64,000 nucleotides of DNA from Flavobacteriales bacterium (GTDB lineage Bacteria > Bacteroidota > Bacteroidia > Flavobacteriales_D > Sanyastnellaceae): positions 1 through 64,000 of the forward strand of contig JADFAK010000029.1 of assembly GCA_015665315.1 (NCBI GenBank), written 5' to 3'. The notes beneath the pieces were generated by a model that was not told where the DNA came from, searched no databases, and saw only the letters and a list, made by a program, of their open reading frames with translations. Position 1 is the first letter of the stretch. Each line of letters starts with the position of its first letter. Positions 9,459-19,376 of this stretch are shown one piece after another. The position numbers and the translations under genes are program-made.

Positions 9459-10820
9459 CTAGGATATACTGGCAATCAAGTCATGCTTGGTGATAATATG
9501 GAGTCCACCTTTCTCCATCTTTACCAGAACCGCGGGTGTGTCTTTGTTGATCTTGGCCGAAATTTCTTCGATGGTCGCGCCTTCGCCGACGATCGGCAAG
9601 GCCTTACTCATTACTTCAGAGATCTTTTGATCCAACAATGAACGGTCGCCCAAGATCTTTTGGACTAGGTCATGCTCGTCAATTGTTCCAACAAGCTCGC
9701 CATTGGCCATCACTGGAATTTGAGAAATTTCAAATTGCTTCATTTTGGCCACCGCATGGCTTACCAATTCCTTTTCAGTAATAGTTACCAATGGTAGGTC
9801 TTTATGCTCCGCTATGAGGTCTTTTGCGTATTTGCGCTCCGCGCTGAGAAATCCCCTATCGCGCATCCAATCATCGTTGTAAATTTTTCCTACATACCGA
9901 CTGCCATGATCGTGAAACAGGATAACTACGACATCATCTTCAGTCAATTGATCCTTCATCTGACGCGCAACTTGAAAGGCCGAACCAGCTGAATTCCCCA
10001 AAAACAAGCCTTCTTTCAAAGCCAACTCACGAGTGGTAACGGCTGCATCTTTATCGGTTACCTTTTCGAAGTGGTCAATTATCTTGAAGTCCACATTGGC
10101 TGGCAAAATATCCTCACCAATTCCTTCAGTCACATACGGGTAAATTTCACTTTCATCAAACACTCCGGTTTCGTGATACACCTTGAAAACCGAACCATAT
10201 GTGTCTGCCCCCCAAATCTTGATATTCGGGTTTTTCTCTTTCAAATACTTACCAACACCAGAAGCGGTTCCGCCAGTACCCACACCTGTAATAAAGTGGG
10301 TGATCTTACCATCGGTCTGCTCCCAAATCTCCGGCCCTGTCTGCTCGTAGTGCGCAAGTCGGTTACTCAAATTGTCATATTGGTTCACCCAATAAGAATT
10401 CGGGATCTCCTTACTCAATCGTTCGGCAACCGAATAGTATGAATCGGGATGATCTGCGGCCACTGCTGTCGGACAAACAACTACTTCCGATCCCAAGGCA
10501 CGTAAAACATCAAATTTCTCTTTCGACTGCTTGTCATTTGAAGTACAAATCAACTTGTATCCTTTCACAATGCAAGCTAGCGCCAACCCCATTCCTGTAT
10601 TGCCAGAAGTGCATTCGATTACAGTTCCACCGGGCTTCAACAAACCTGCCGCCTCAGCATCCTCGATCATCTTCACGGCCATCCGGTCTTTCACCGAATT
10701 CCCTGGATTGAAGTATTCAACTTTGGCCAAAATTGTCCCTGGAATGTCCTGGGCGATGGCGTTGAGTTTAACCATTGGCGTATTTCCTATGGTCTCGAGG
10801 ATATTGTTATAGATCTTCAT
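9459..10820 (-). CDS. Cystathionine beta-synthase-like PLP enzyme with C-terminal CBS domains
   Basis: ILETIGNTPMVKLN, PGNSVKDRMAVKMIE, ECTSGNTGMGLALA, GVGTGGTASGVGKYL, LGNSAGSA, then CBS repeats. Preferred start MKIYNN at 10820. Confidence 0.92.
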   Translation of the reverse strand: MKIYNNILETIGNTPMVKLNAIAQDIPGTILAKVEYFNPGNSVKDRMAVKMIEDAEAAGLLKPGGTVIECTSGNTGMGLALACIVKGYKLICTSNDKQSKEKFDVLRALGSEVVVCPTAVAADHPDSYYSVAERLSKEIPNSYWVNQYDNLSNRLAHYEQTGPEIWEQTDGKITHFITGVGTGGTASGVGKYLKEKNPNIKIWGADTYGSVFKVYHETGVFDESEIYPYVTEGIGEDILPANVDFKIIDHFEKVTDKDAAVTTRELALKEGLFLGNSAGSAFQVARQMKDQLTEDDVVVILFHDHGSRYVGKIYNDDWMRDRGFLSAERKYAKDLIAEHKDLPLVTITEKELVSHAVAKMKQFEISQIPVMANGELVGTIDEHDLVQKILGDRSLLDQKISEVMSKALPIVGEGATIEEISAKINKDTPAVLVKMEKGGLHIITKHDLIASIS

Positions 10821-10853
10821 CAGTTCGCAAAATTTGGGCAAAAGTACCTTTTT

Positions 10854-12392
10854 CTAATCAAAGCGGATGGCCTTGATCGGAGAGATTCGTGAAACATACA
10901 TTCCAGGAAGGATCAAGAATAGCAGGCACACAAAGAGGGTAAACACATCCAAAAGGAGAATATACAAGGGTTCAATCAAAATCGGCGCTTGATCGACAAA
11001 GTAGGTCGTGGGGTCCAAAGAAATAAAGCCTGTGGTCGATTGCAACACACACACACCGATTCCCAGCACATTCCCCAAGATGAGCCCGAGACCAACGATA
11101 TAGCCTGCATTGCGAAGAAAGATTTCAAGTATCTGACCGTCGGAAGCTCCCATGGCCTTTAACAGACCAATCATTTGCGTACGCTCAAGAATAATGATTA
11201 ATAAAGCCGAAGTCATGTTAATTACGGAGATAAAAATCATGAGGCCAATGATAATATACACATTCAAATCCAGCATTTCCAACCAATTGAATATTTCCGG
11301 ATTGAGGTCTTTGACATTGCGTGTCTGCGTGAAAAAAGGAATATTCTGGTACACCTTTTCATCCATCTCCTCGAGCTTGTCGAAGTCATCGATAAATAAT
11401 TCATAGCCCCCTGTATAATTTTTGTAGGAGCTACCACTTGTGGTCAATTCATAGTTAAGTTGAGGGCAGCAGCCTTCGGCAAATGCAATGCTGAATTTCA
11501 CCTTTGCTGTATCCGTTATGGTTTCGCTTTGGTCGTTAATGACCAGTTGGATTTCTTCTTGGTCCTTCGGACAAATGGCATGAGGCCCAGGTCCGAACCA
11601 GTTGGGATCCGTCCAATTGTAGTCAAAGTCTCCATCTCCTCCAAAAGCCAATCCCTCGACAGAATAACCATTTGCGCATGCTGTATCCACTCTAATTTGA
11701 GCCTCTAGCCCCCATCCTTGCGTGCGCTGTATATATTCGATATCGGTCAAGACAAACTTCCTATCAAATTCATCCAAACCACTTTGAAACAGCCCTACAA
11801 TGCGAAAGACCTGCGGTTTGATGTCTTCCTCGCTGCGGACTAAGTACAAGGTAATCTTATCGTTGAGCTCCACTTCCAGCCGACTAGCAAGCGTTTTGGA
11901 GATAATGATATTCTGATTCGATCGTAGGGAAGAGTCGTTGAGCAATTTTCCTTCTACGAGTTTGTCACTGAAAAATTTCCATGAAAAATCCTCGGCCACA
12001 CCTTTGACCACCACACCTTCGATCGACTCTGATTCAAGAATTCCTGGCATCAACGCGAATCGTTGGACATGTTCTACTCCCGACAATGAATCCAATGATT
12101 GCACCAAATTAAAGTCGTGCCTCATGCGCACCGACTCCTTGGAGTAATTATCGTCAGAAGAAACTACCTGGAGGTGAGCACCAAAGCCGATGAGCTTTTG
12201 CTTGATCTCTTCTTGAAAGCCCCGAAGTACGCTCAACGCAACGATCATGAGCGCTACCCCAAGGGCAATGGCAATCATGGCGATAGTCACGATAGGTCGC
12301 GATAAACGACTGCCCTTGCCGCCAATTAGACGTTTAGCTATGAATGAGGTTGAGTTTGCCACTATTGGATGCAAATATATAAGGCTGGGCAT
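10854..12392 (-). CDS. ABC transporter permease, LolC/LolE/FtsX family
   Basis: N-terminal FIAKRLIGGKGSRLSRPIVTIAMIAIALGVALMIVALSVLRGFQEEIKQKLIGFGAHLQV; C-terminal TMs with SALLIIILERTQMIGLLKAMGAS. Start probably 12392 (MPSLIYL). Confidence 0.85.
   Translation of the reverse strand: MPSLIYLHPIVANSTSFIAKRLIGGKGSRLSRPIVTIAMIAIALGVALMIVALSVLRGFQEEIKQKLIGFGAHLQVVSSDDNYSKESVRMRHDFNLVQSLDSLSGVEHVQRFALMPGILESESIEGVVVKGVAEDFSWKFFSDKLVEGKLLNDSSLRSNQNIIISKTLASRLEVELNDKITLYLVRSEEDIKPQVFRIVGLFQSGLDEFDRKFVLTDIEYIQRTQGWGLEAQIRVDTACANGYSVEGLAFGGDGDFDYNWTDPNWFGPGPHAICPKDQEEIQLVINDQSETITDTAKVKFSIAFAEGCCPQLNYELTTSGSSYKNYTGGYELFIDDFDKLEEMDEKVYQNIPFFTQTRNVKDLNPEIFNWLEMLDLNVYIIIGLMIFISVINMTSALLIIILERTQMIGLLKAMGASDGQILEIFLRNAGYIVGLGLILGNVLGIGVCVLQSTTGFISLDPTTYFVDQAPILIEPLYILLLDVFTLFVCLLFLILPGMYVSRISPIKAIRFD
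11471..11485 (+). repeat. Exact copy of the dispersed element inside the ABC permease CDS
   Basis: AGCCTTCGGCAAATG, read on the minus strand in frame as A-F-A-E-G. Confidence 0.65.
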
Positions 12393-12437
12393 TGCGAAGA
12401 TTGATTCGGTCTTAGATATTTGCACAATTATTGTAGT

Positions 12438-13652
12438 ATGCCGCCCATGTATCGACACACATTTACCCTTCTTCTATCCTTTTTGGCCTTTTTCTGTTCT
12501 TGTCAGACAGCCCAACAGCCCAGGACAACTCGTTCGAACACGTCCATTGTTGTAGGCGCTGAACGCACTGTTTCCTACCTTCCCATGCTTCAGGATAAAC
12601 GCGTAGGTATAATAGCCAACCAGACGACAATGATTGGAAATACACACCTAGTCGATAGTTTGGTCACTTTGGGAGTCCATATTCAGCGTGTGTTTGCTCC
12701 CGAGCATGGATTTCGGGGACAAGCCGCAGATGGCGCTCACATTTCAGATTCCGTTGATCCAACTACACAACTCCCAATATCAACTCTTTACGGTAAGAAT
12801 AAAAAACCCAGCGCCGAACAGCTCAAGGACATTGACGTGCTGATTTTTGACATTCAAGATGTAGGTGCTCGATTTTATACTTTTATTTCGACCATGCATT
12901 TGGCCATGGAAGCCGCTGCGGAGAACGGCGTGACATTCGTAGTTCTTGACCGACCTAATCCAAACGGCTTTTATGTGGATGGACCTGTGCTCGACCCACA
13001 ATTCAGTTCTTTTGTTGGTATGCATTCCATTCCGATTGTTCACGGCCTGACTGTGGGAGAATTGGCCAAAATGATCAACGATGAGGGTTGGTTGAAAGGT
13101 GGTTTGAAGTGTAACCTAAGCGTTGTTGCCTGTGAAAATTACCATCACCTGGATTTATACCAACTTCCCATTGCCCCGTCGCCCAACCTTCCAAACATGA
13201 CTTCGATCTACCTATACCCTTCTCTATGTCTGTTTGAAGCCACAACAGTAAGTGTAGGCCGTGGAACTGAAAACCCGTTTCAGGTTATAGGTCACCCAAA
13301 GCACAAGGGTAAAATCGAATTCACCCCTCAAACTATCCCAGGAGTATCGGAAAATCCGAAGCAAAAAAATGTAGTATGTTCGGGGCATCTGTTGAAGGAC
13401 TTTGGAGATTTTTATTTTACATCTAAAGGTCGTTTGTATTTAGAGTGGCTGATTTCCATGAATGAAGAACTAGGGAAAGATGAACTATTTGACCGCCCCG
13501 AATTCTTTGACAAACTGGCTGGAACGGATGCGCTGCGCAAACAAATAATTGCTGGAAAAACGAGCATAGAAATTCAAGAAAGCTGGCAAGCTGATCTAGA
13601 AAAATATAAAAAGCTCCGTCGGAAGTATCTTCTCTACCCCGATTTTGAGTAA
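12438..13652 (+). CDS. DUF1343 / NamZ-like exo-beta-N-acetylmuramidase lipoprotein
   Basis: Lipobox FLAFFCSC; GIIANQTTMIG, FAPEHGFRGQAADGAHISDSVDPTTQLPISTLYGKNKKPS, DIQDVGARFYTF, LDRPNPNGFYVDGP. Confidence 0.9.
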   Translation: MPPMYRHTFTLLLSFLAFFCSCQTAQQPRTTRSNTSIVVGAERTVSYLPMLQDKRVGIIANQTTMIGNTHLVDSLVTLGVHIQRVFAPEHGFRGQAADGAHISDSVDPTTQLPISTLYGKNKKPSAEQLKDIDVLIFDIQDVGARFYTFISTMHLAMEAAAENGVTFVVLDRPNPNGFYVDGPVLDPQFSSFVGMHSIPIVHGLTVGELAKMINDEGWLKGGLKCNLSVVACENYHHLDLYQLPIAPSPNLPNMTSIYLYPSLCLFEATTVSVGRGTENPFQVIGHPKHKGKIEFTPQTIPGVSENPKQKNVVCSGHLLKDFGDFYFTSKGRLYLEWLISMNEELGKDELFDRPEFFDKLAGTDALRKQIIAGKTSIEIQESWQADLEKYKKLRRKYLLYPDFE

Positions 13653-13676
13653 TTTCAGCGCCGATAAATCAAGGAC

Positions 13677-14201
13677 ATGAAAAAAGGCATCTATTTCTTT
13701 CTATTCGTTTTGGCTATTGGGCTTACTTTTTCTTCTTGCAAGAAAAGCGAAGAATTCATCAACCCAGTGTATGAATGTGATTGTGGAAAGGTAAATTGGT
13801 TTGGATCAAACCACGACCTCCTAATGTCGGAATTCGTGCGCCCAGATGAAACGAACTTCTTGAGCCGCAGATATTACATCACAGCCGATGTATCCTCTTC
13901 TGGCGAATCTGAGCCGCATCACTTGAATATCATTATTGAAACAGATTCAGTTCACCATGAGTTCTTCGACTTGATGTTGAGCCCACACATTTCAGTAGAA
14001 GTTGAAGAGGTCAACTACAACGACCCTACATTGTTGGTTCGTCACTACGTTCCAGTAATCGGGAATGTCAACATCAACGCAGCCATCCTTGGCGGATCCG
14101 AAAGCGCAAGTTTTAACTTGAGTGTGCAAGAGTCTTTCAACGGAACACCTGCAGGAGCAATTCTTCCTTTGTCTGGAAGCTTGAATGTTCTCGTCCAGTA
14201 A
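13677..14201 (+). CDS. Hypothetical lipoprotein
   Basis: MKKGIYFFLFVLAIGLTFSSCKKSE lipobox. Confidence 0.65.
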   Translation: MKKGIYFFLFVLAIGLTFSSCKKSEEFINPVYECDCGKVNWFGSNHDLLMSEFVRPDETNFLSRRYYITADVSSSGESEPHHLNIIIETDSVHHEFFDLMLSPHISVEVEEVNYNDPTLLVRHYVPVIGNVNINAAILGGSESASFNLSVQESFNGTPAGAILPLSGSLNVLVQ

Positions 14202-14213
14202 TTTAAAGTTCAC

Positions 14214-15467
14214 TTACCGCTTCACGAAAGTGGATATTCCTGAGCCTTTTTCGCATTCGATTGTCAAAATGTACCGGCCTTCGGCCAAATGACTAGTCGG
14301 AATAGATTCCACGGCATTCGCGTTTTCATCGATTAACACCCCCGCCATTGAGTAGATTCGATAGGAATACTTCGAGTCGATTCCTTCGACTTCAATCCAA
14401 TCAGTCGCCGGATTGGGGAAGGTTTTAAATTCTTGAATCTGTCCGTCTACTACATAATCCCCCTCGCCTATTTCAATGGTTTCGACGATCCCAACATTTC
14501 CACATGCGGAATATATTTCTAGCTCGTAGGTTAGCATCCCGTCATCGAAAAGGAGGGCATTGACATCACCGTCTTGCCACAAAAATTCCTCATCTCCAAA
14601 ATTCACCAATACGCTGTCTGCCCAGTACGACAAATTAGTCTCGACTGAATAAAAAGGAGGTAAGTCTTGAGAAATATCCAATTCTCCCCAAACCACAGGA
14701 TAGTGGTTCCAGGCCTCCTGCCCCCCAGCAACTACGTCGCCGGCAACACCCTGCAAATATTGAGCATCTGCAACATCGAGCCCAGCGTAGTAATCACTTC
14801 CTACTGGACTTTCATTCCACATCATAGCATAGAAAACGCAGGCGGCAAGGTAGGTGCCCGCAACACTCGGATGTGAACCATCATTGACATACAATTGAAT
14901 GTCATCATTTGTCTCTTCACGAACTTGTTTCCAGGCAGCTCCAACAGGAGAAACCCAACAATCATTCATAACTGACATCTCCTGGTATCGCTCCGTAAGA
15001 AGCTCTTGCATGCCCTCATAGGTGCACAAGGGAGGGAAATTTTCACAATTATCTACATCACCATTCATTCTTCCCCAAGTCATATAAAAAATCGGCATCA
15101 CACAATTGTTGTATGCTCGTGCCGTATCTACCAAGTTTTTGGCGAATGGATAAACATCTGTCTGCACCTGATTGATCGGAAAGGCGGGCATCTGACTTTG
15201 CTCCTGTAAAATCACAAAATCCCATGATCCATTGTGCAATAGGTCTTGCGTCACACTATTCACTGTATGCGATTCGAACGTGCTACCTCCCGGAGTGCTC
15301 GAGGCCGTAATCAGACTATTTGATTTCGACTCAGCTATTTGGGAAAGCATCAAGGGCAAGTCATTGGTGTAGATGTATGAATTGCCAACAAAAAGCGCGT
15401 TGTAGTCTTGGGCGCTTGCAGACAAACCTAAAAAGCTCAGACACAAGCATATAATGATTCGATTCAT
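14214..15467 (-). CDS. SGNH/DUF4886-like hydrolase with T9SS sorting domain
   Basis: NALFVGNSYIYTNDLPLMLSQIAES (GNS block), VILQEQSQMPAF, DGSHPSVAGTYLAACVFYAMMW; C-terminal FKTFPNPATDWIEVEG...EGRYILTIE. Confidence 0.82.
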   Translation of the reverse strand: MNRIIICLCLSFLGLSASAQDYNALFVGNSYIYTNDLPLMLSQIAESKSNSLITASSTPGGSTFESHTVNSVTQDLLHNGSWDFVILQEQSQMPAFPINQVQTDVYPFAKNLVDTARAYNNCVMPIFYMTWGRMNGDVDNCENFPPLCTYEGMQELLTERYQEMSVMNDCWVSPVGAAWKQVREETNDDIQLYVNDGSHPSVAGTYLAACVFYAMMWNESPVGSDYYAGLDVADAQYLQGVAGDVVAGGQEAWNHYPVVWGELDISQDLPPFYSVETNLSYWADSVLVNFGDEEFLWQDGDVNALLFDDGMLTYELEIYSACGNVGIVETIEIGEGDYVVDGQIQEFKTFPNPATDWIEVEGIDSKYSYRIYSMAGVLIDENANAVESIPTSHLAEGRYILTIECEKGSGISTFVKR

Positions 15468-15566
15468 GATAGGGGTTTTACCCAAAGTTAATCGAACTCT
15501 TCAAGGTTTGGTCGTTTTATTTGAGGAATTACGGCAATTATTATGCAGACAATTGCAATGCCGTTG

Positions 15567-17054
15567 TCATTTGTTCTTGGCCATTTGCTGGCGTTCGTCA
15601 ATAATATCCAGAGTCAAAGACATCACGTGATCCTTTCCCGCGAGAAAGTCGTTTAGGTTCTGGCTGGCCTCAATGTCAGGCACGACACCCCGATTCGATT
15701 CAGCGACAGGAACATTCAGCTGAAAGAGTACTCTGGGAACCTCAACGATTAATCCGCTATTTGGCAGAATCAAACGATAGAAATAACCACTACTATTTGC
15801 CGATGCACCGCCAAGTGTTTCAGTACCGATCAAGGTGCAGCGTGGAACATAGGACTTAGCCATGGAGGCAAAATCTGAACCTCCACTAAATACCTCCCCA
15901 CCTATGAGCACATACACATCTCCACGAAACTGGGGTGATTGATGCTCGAGTGTTTTTTGGAATCTATCTCTTCTTACCCACGAGTCATCGGACTCACTGA
16001 ACTCAAATGTTTTGTAGAGGAAATCACTAAATCGATTCTTTGTAGCCCCCTGCATGAATTTGTAATATGACGATTCGGTGCTGCGCATTTCAACCAAATC
16101 ATACTTATCATTCAGCGTATGTGGTAGATAAGACAAGAGCATATTCTCAAAACCTTCACGCCCACCACCATTTTCCCGGATGTCGATGATCAAAGAGGCC
16201 ACTCCTTTTTCTTCCAAGATGCTGAAACACCGATTCAAAAACATGCTGTAATTGATCTTGCTTATACCATGAAACTGGTTGATGGTTAAAACACCTATTC
16301 CATCCTTGATATCAAAATCCATCTTGGATGCGGGAGTTTGATGGCCAAACCCATAGACCTCTTGTAATAGGTCAAAACGGTCGCTATACCTGATTGCGGT
16401 TACGACCAAATTCTTCTTTTCACTTTCCGCCACTTCCATAACGTCGAGGTACTCTAATCGAAAGGTCGATTTGAATCCGAATCTCAGGGCGTAATACCAC
16501 CAAAACTGACCCTCCAATTGTTCTAGTTTGGCTGCTCTAGGCGCACCATCGCAGGTGATAAAAGGAAGCAACTCATCCACAATACAATCTACATGCATGC
16601 CATTTATCGTGAGCACTTCACAACCACGCGCCATGTATTCATGCTCGCTGAAATTATGATCGATGTAGGCTACGCCATTTATAAATTTCAAGGTGAATGG
16701 AAAGAATCTTTGGGTGGCAAGGATGTAATCAGACAACTCCTCGTTCAAGTGAACATTGGTGTGTCCGTCATGAATATGGTCGATCAAATCAGCTATATGG
16801 GTGTATGTCTCACAGTAGGTGAGTCCATCAGATGGTATTTTTTGAGAGAACAAGCTATCAATTTGATTGGCCTTTAGATACAGGTCAAATCCAGGATGGG
16901 ACTCAGAAAGGACCGAATACAACAGTTCAAGATCAGCTTCGACCCTATGTGGCGGGATGCGATAGTCGAGGTATTCGTCGTCCTGCGCAAAAAGTTGGGT
17001 CGCGCAAAACCAGCAAACAATCCCCAAAAGGTATTTTGCGTAGCTAGGTAACAA
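15567..17054 (-). CDS. S41 family (C-terminal processing) peptidase
   Basis: GIGVLTINQFHG, SLIIDIRENGGG, VYVLIGGEVFSGGSDFASMAKSY, IGTETLGG. Confidence 0.85.
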   Translation of the reverse strand: MLPSYAKYLLGIVCWFCATQLFAQDDEYLDYRIPPHRVEADLELLYSVLSESHPGFDLYLKANQIDSLFSQKIPSDGLTYCETYTHIADLIDHIHDGHTNVHLNEELSDYILATQRFFPFTLKFINGVAYIDHNFSEHEYMARGCEVLTINGMHVDCIVDELLPFITCDGAPRAAKLEQLEGQFWWYYALRFGFKSTFRLEYLDVMEVAESEKKNLVVTAIRYSDRFDLLQEVYGFGHQTPASKMDFDIKDGIGVLTINQFHGISKINYSMFLNRCFSILEEKGVASLIIDIRENGGGREGFENMLLSYLPHTLNDKYDLVEMRSTESSYYKFMQGATKNRFSDFLYKTFEFSESDDSWVRRDRFQKTLEHQSPQFRGDVYVLIGGEVFSGGSDFASMAKSYVPRCTLIGTETLGGASANSSGYFYRLILPNSGLIVEVPRVLFQLNVPVAESNRGVVPDIEASQNLNDFLAGKDHVMSLTLDIIDERQQMAKNK

Positions 17055-17154
17055 TCAGTCAAAAATTAGTCACCTAAATATACGTAGATCAGCCAAATAA
17101 GTTTCGATTCTACGGACCTAAAACTACCATGGAGACGTCGGTAGACTAGTGATA

Positions 17155-17424
17155 CTATCGGTCTTCCGGCATATCATTCCTTTCTATCCTATCATTTTGA
17201 TCTAGTGAGTTCTCGGCATGCTCCGAAGATTTCAAGACAAGAAACAAGATCAAGAGAAAAACCAGCAAAGCCAGAAAGGCGAGTGGATTCTTGTAAAGGG
17301 GCTTTTTATGGATATTTATTAGCGTACGTTCATAGGAAGACACAACTTTCCCGTAGTCCTTGTACTTGGAAATCTGCTCGTCAGTCAACGGCTCTTGTTC
17401 GTTATCCACCTCAAATCTTCTCAT
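17155..17424 (-). CDS. Small single-TM protein downstream of an ECF sigma factor (possible anti-sigma)
   Basis: 89 aa; hydrophobic segment NPLAFLALLVFLLILFLVL; overlaps the sigma gene 3' end by 14 bp. Confidence 0.55.
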   Translation of the reverse strand: MRRFEVDNEQEPLTDEQISKYKDYGKVVSSYERTLINIHKKPLYKNPLAFLALLVFLLILFLVLKSSEHAENSLDQNDRIERNDMPEDR

Positions 17425-17998
17425 CCGTCCTCAAAATAATGGATTTTAAACGTTTAAAGGCACGTATTACCTTCATTTTGGCAGCATCTTCAGAAATCCC
17501 CAGGATTTCACCTATTTGTCGATGCCTCATTTGTTCAAAATAGCGCATCTCTATTAACAAGGTCGACGCCTCATCCAGTTGATTCAATCCTTCCACCAAC
17601 TGGCGCATTTTGCTTTCGTTCGATGGTAATTCTTCTATCTCATCCGACAAACATGCAAGCATTTCACTCGACAACTTCGTGACTGTCATTTTTTTCGTCG
17701 ATCGAAAATGCATGTTTACCTCGTTAATGGCAATTCGGTAGATCCACGATTTCAACGGAGCACCAGTGTGCTTGTACGAGGATAAATTGATCATCGCCTT
17801 GATAAAAGTCTGCGAGACCAAATCTGCTGTCAGATCCACATCAGACACACGCTTATGTACAAAACGAAACAAGTCGTTGTGGTACAACTCATAGATTCTG
17901 GCAAACTCCTTGGAGTTTCTTTTGGCTGCCTGAATGAGTTTCTTTTCTGTCAAGTATTTGAACCGTTGGTTATGCTTGTGACTTGTGAACGTGCGCAC
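17411..17998 (-). CDS. RNA polymerase sigma-70 factor, ECF subfamily
   Basis: FARIYELYHNDLFRFVHKRV, SQTFIKAMINLSSYKHTGAPLKSWIYRIAINEVNMHFR, HRQIGEILGISEDAAKMKVIRAFKRLK. Confidence 0.92.
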   Translation of the reverse strand: MRTFTSHKHNQRFKYLTEKKLIQAAKRNSKEFARIYELYHNDLFRFVHKRVSDVDLTADLVSQTFIKAMINLSSYKHTGAPLKSWIYRIAINEVNMHFRSTKKMTVTKLSSEMLACLSDEIEELPSNESKMRQLVEGLNQLDEASTLLIEMRYFEQMRHRQIGEILGISEDAAKMKVIRAFKRLKSIILRTDEKI

Positions 17999-18107
17999 TT
18001 AGATAGAATGCACCTTTTCAAAAAGGTAACGCTGATGGGAAATTATTATTCCATATAACCTATTCCCCAAATTCACGTATGACTAGCTGAAACTCATTCT
18101 CCAGAAC

Positions 18108-18494
18108 ATGTTCAAGAGTCTTTTTATAGCACAACTATTCATCTTCACGCCAATCGTATTACAGGACTCTGGCCTGATGAAGCATATAGTTCGAAGCTGG
18201 TCAAACGGCGCGCCCTACGTTGTAGTATATACTCAGGGACCAGAAAATGAGCGCGTTAAAGAAGAGCTCTATTTCGAAAATGGTACATTAGATTATGTCG
18301 GTTACTACAAGAATGGAAAAGAACATGGCGAGTGGAAGTATTTCTGGGAAAACGGAAATATCAAATCTGTTGAGTACTACGAAAAAGGATTGGAAGAAGG
18401 CATCATGTACGACTACAATGAAAAAGGTGAAGCCATCATCAAATACCGCTATGTGCATGGCGACTTAATGTCTCAGACAAAATTGACTCCCTAG
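18108..18494 (+). CDS. MORN-repeat/YwqK-like protein
   Basis: ELYFENGTLDYVGYYKNGKEHGEWKYFWENGNIKSVEYYEKGLEEG. Confidence 0.75.
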   Translation: MFKSLFIAQLFIFTPIVLQDSGLMKHIVRSWSNGAPYVVVYTQGPENERVKEELYFENGTLDYVGYYKNGKEHGEWKYFWENGNIKSVEYYEKGLEEGIMYDYNEKGEAIIKYRYVHGDLMSQTKLTP

Positions 18495-19171
18495 ACCTTT
18501 CTTACTGACTTTCCTGCGATCACAAACACATCATCTCCTTTCTTGGGTTGTATACGATGGCTCCCCGTAAAATCCCCAAACGCGGGCATCAACCCCTGCT
18601 TCCCACCAAACCAAAAGCATTTCAATCTCATGCTCTGCTTGGCCTTTCCGGCAAGTCTTACACACGGATGAATATGTCCTGCCAAACCATAACCTGGTTT
18701 GCCCACTAAATCTTCTGGTTCATGCGCGAAGAAGAAAGGCTCCACGAGCAACTCATCGACAACTTCAAGATTAGACAAGGAATAAACATCGACATCCAGA
18801 ATATCATGGTTTCCCTTTACTAAAATCCACTCCAGTTCTTCGTAGTTAGCTTTCAGGTCTAGGAATTGTGCCCATTCCTCATTGTACTCGCTATGGAATA
18901 AATCACCTAACAAAAGGACCTTTCTAGGAGAGTAACGATCAATAAGCATCGATAAATTCCACAGATTATTGTCCCCCACTATCCCTGGCAAAGGAGTCCC
19001 ATTTCTCCGAAAATGACCCGACTTGCCCAAATGTAGATCGGATATTATCAACATATCCTTTTCCTCCCAAAACATGGCACACAAAGGATCGAGCCAAAGA
19101 TTTTGGTCTAAAAAATGAAAGGCCGTGGGTGGGTGATCCCTGTTAATCTTGTGATTGATCATTTGAGACAA
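18491..19171 (-). CDS. PdeM-like metallophosphoesterase (ligase-associated DNA damage response endonuclease)
   Basis: DMLIISDLHLGKSGHFRRNG, LLLGDLFHSEYNEEW, LVKGNHD, AGHIHPCVRLAGK. Confidence 0.82.
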   Translation of the reverse strand: MSQMINHKINRDHPPTAFHFLDQNLWLDPLCAMFWEEKDMLIISDLHLGKSGHFRRNGTPLPGIVGDNNLWNLSMLIDRYSPRKVLLLGDLFHSEYNEEWAQFLDLKANYEELEWILVKGNHDILDVDVYSLSNLEVVDELLVEPFFFAHEPEDLVGKPGYGLAGHIHPCVRLAGKAKQSMRLKCFWFGGKQGLMPAFGDFTGSHRIQPKKGDDVFVIAGKSVRKV

Positions 19172-19376
19172 TGATAGCTCTAATAGCCATGAATCAAGTT
19201 GTAAAATTCAGGATAATTCAGCAAATCCGCCAATGCATCCAAGGTGTTCAAAACGAAATAACATTAAATAGGCCAGCCGATCCAATATCTGACTAGAAAT
19301 GAGCATCTTAGTACTCGACTATTAAGAGGTCCGGTTTATATCCATGCAACTATTGTTATGGAATGTGTCCTTCAGA

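Noticed and set aside
14277-14291. GCCTTCGGCCAAATG in the SGNH hydrolase gene
   Set aside because: One-base insertion relative to the core and encodes a typical sorting-domain motif (LAEGRY), so protein constraint explains it.
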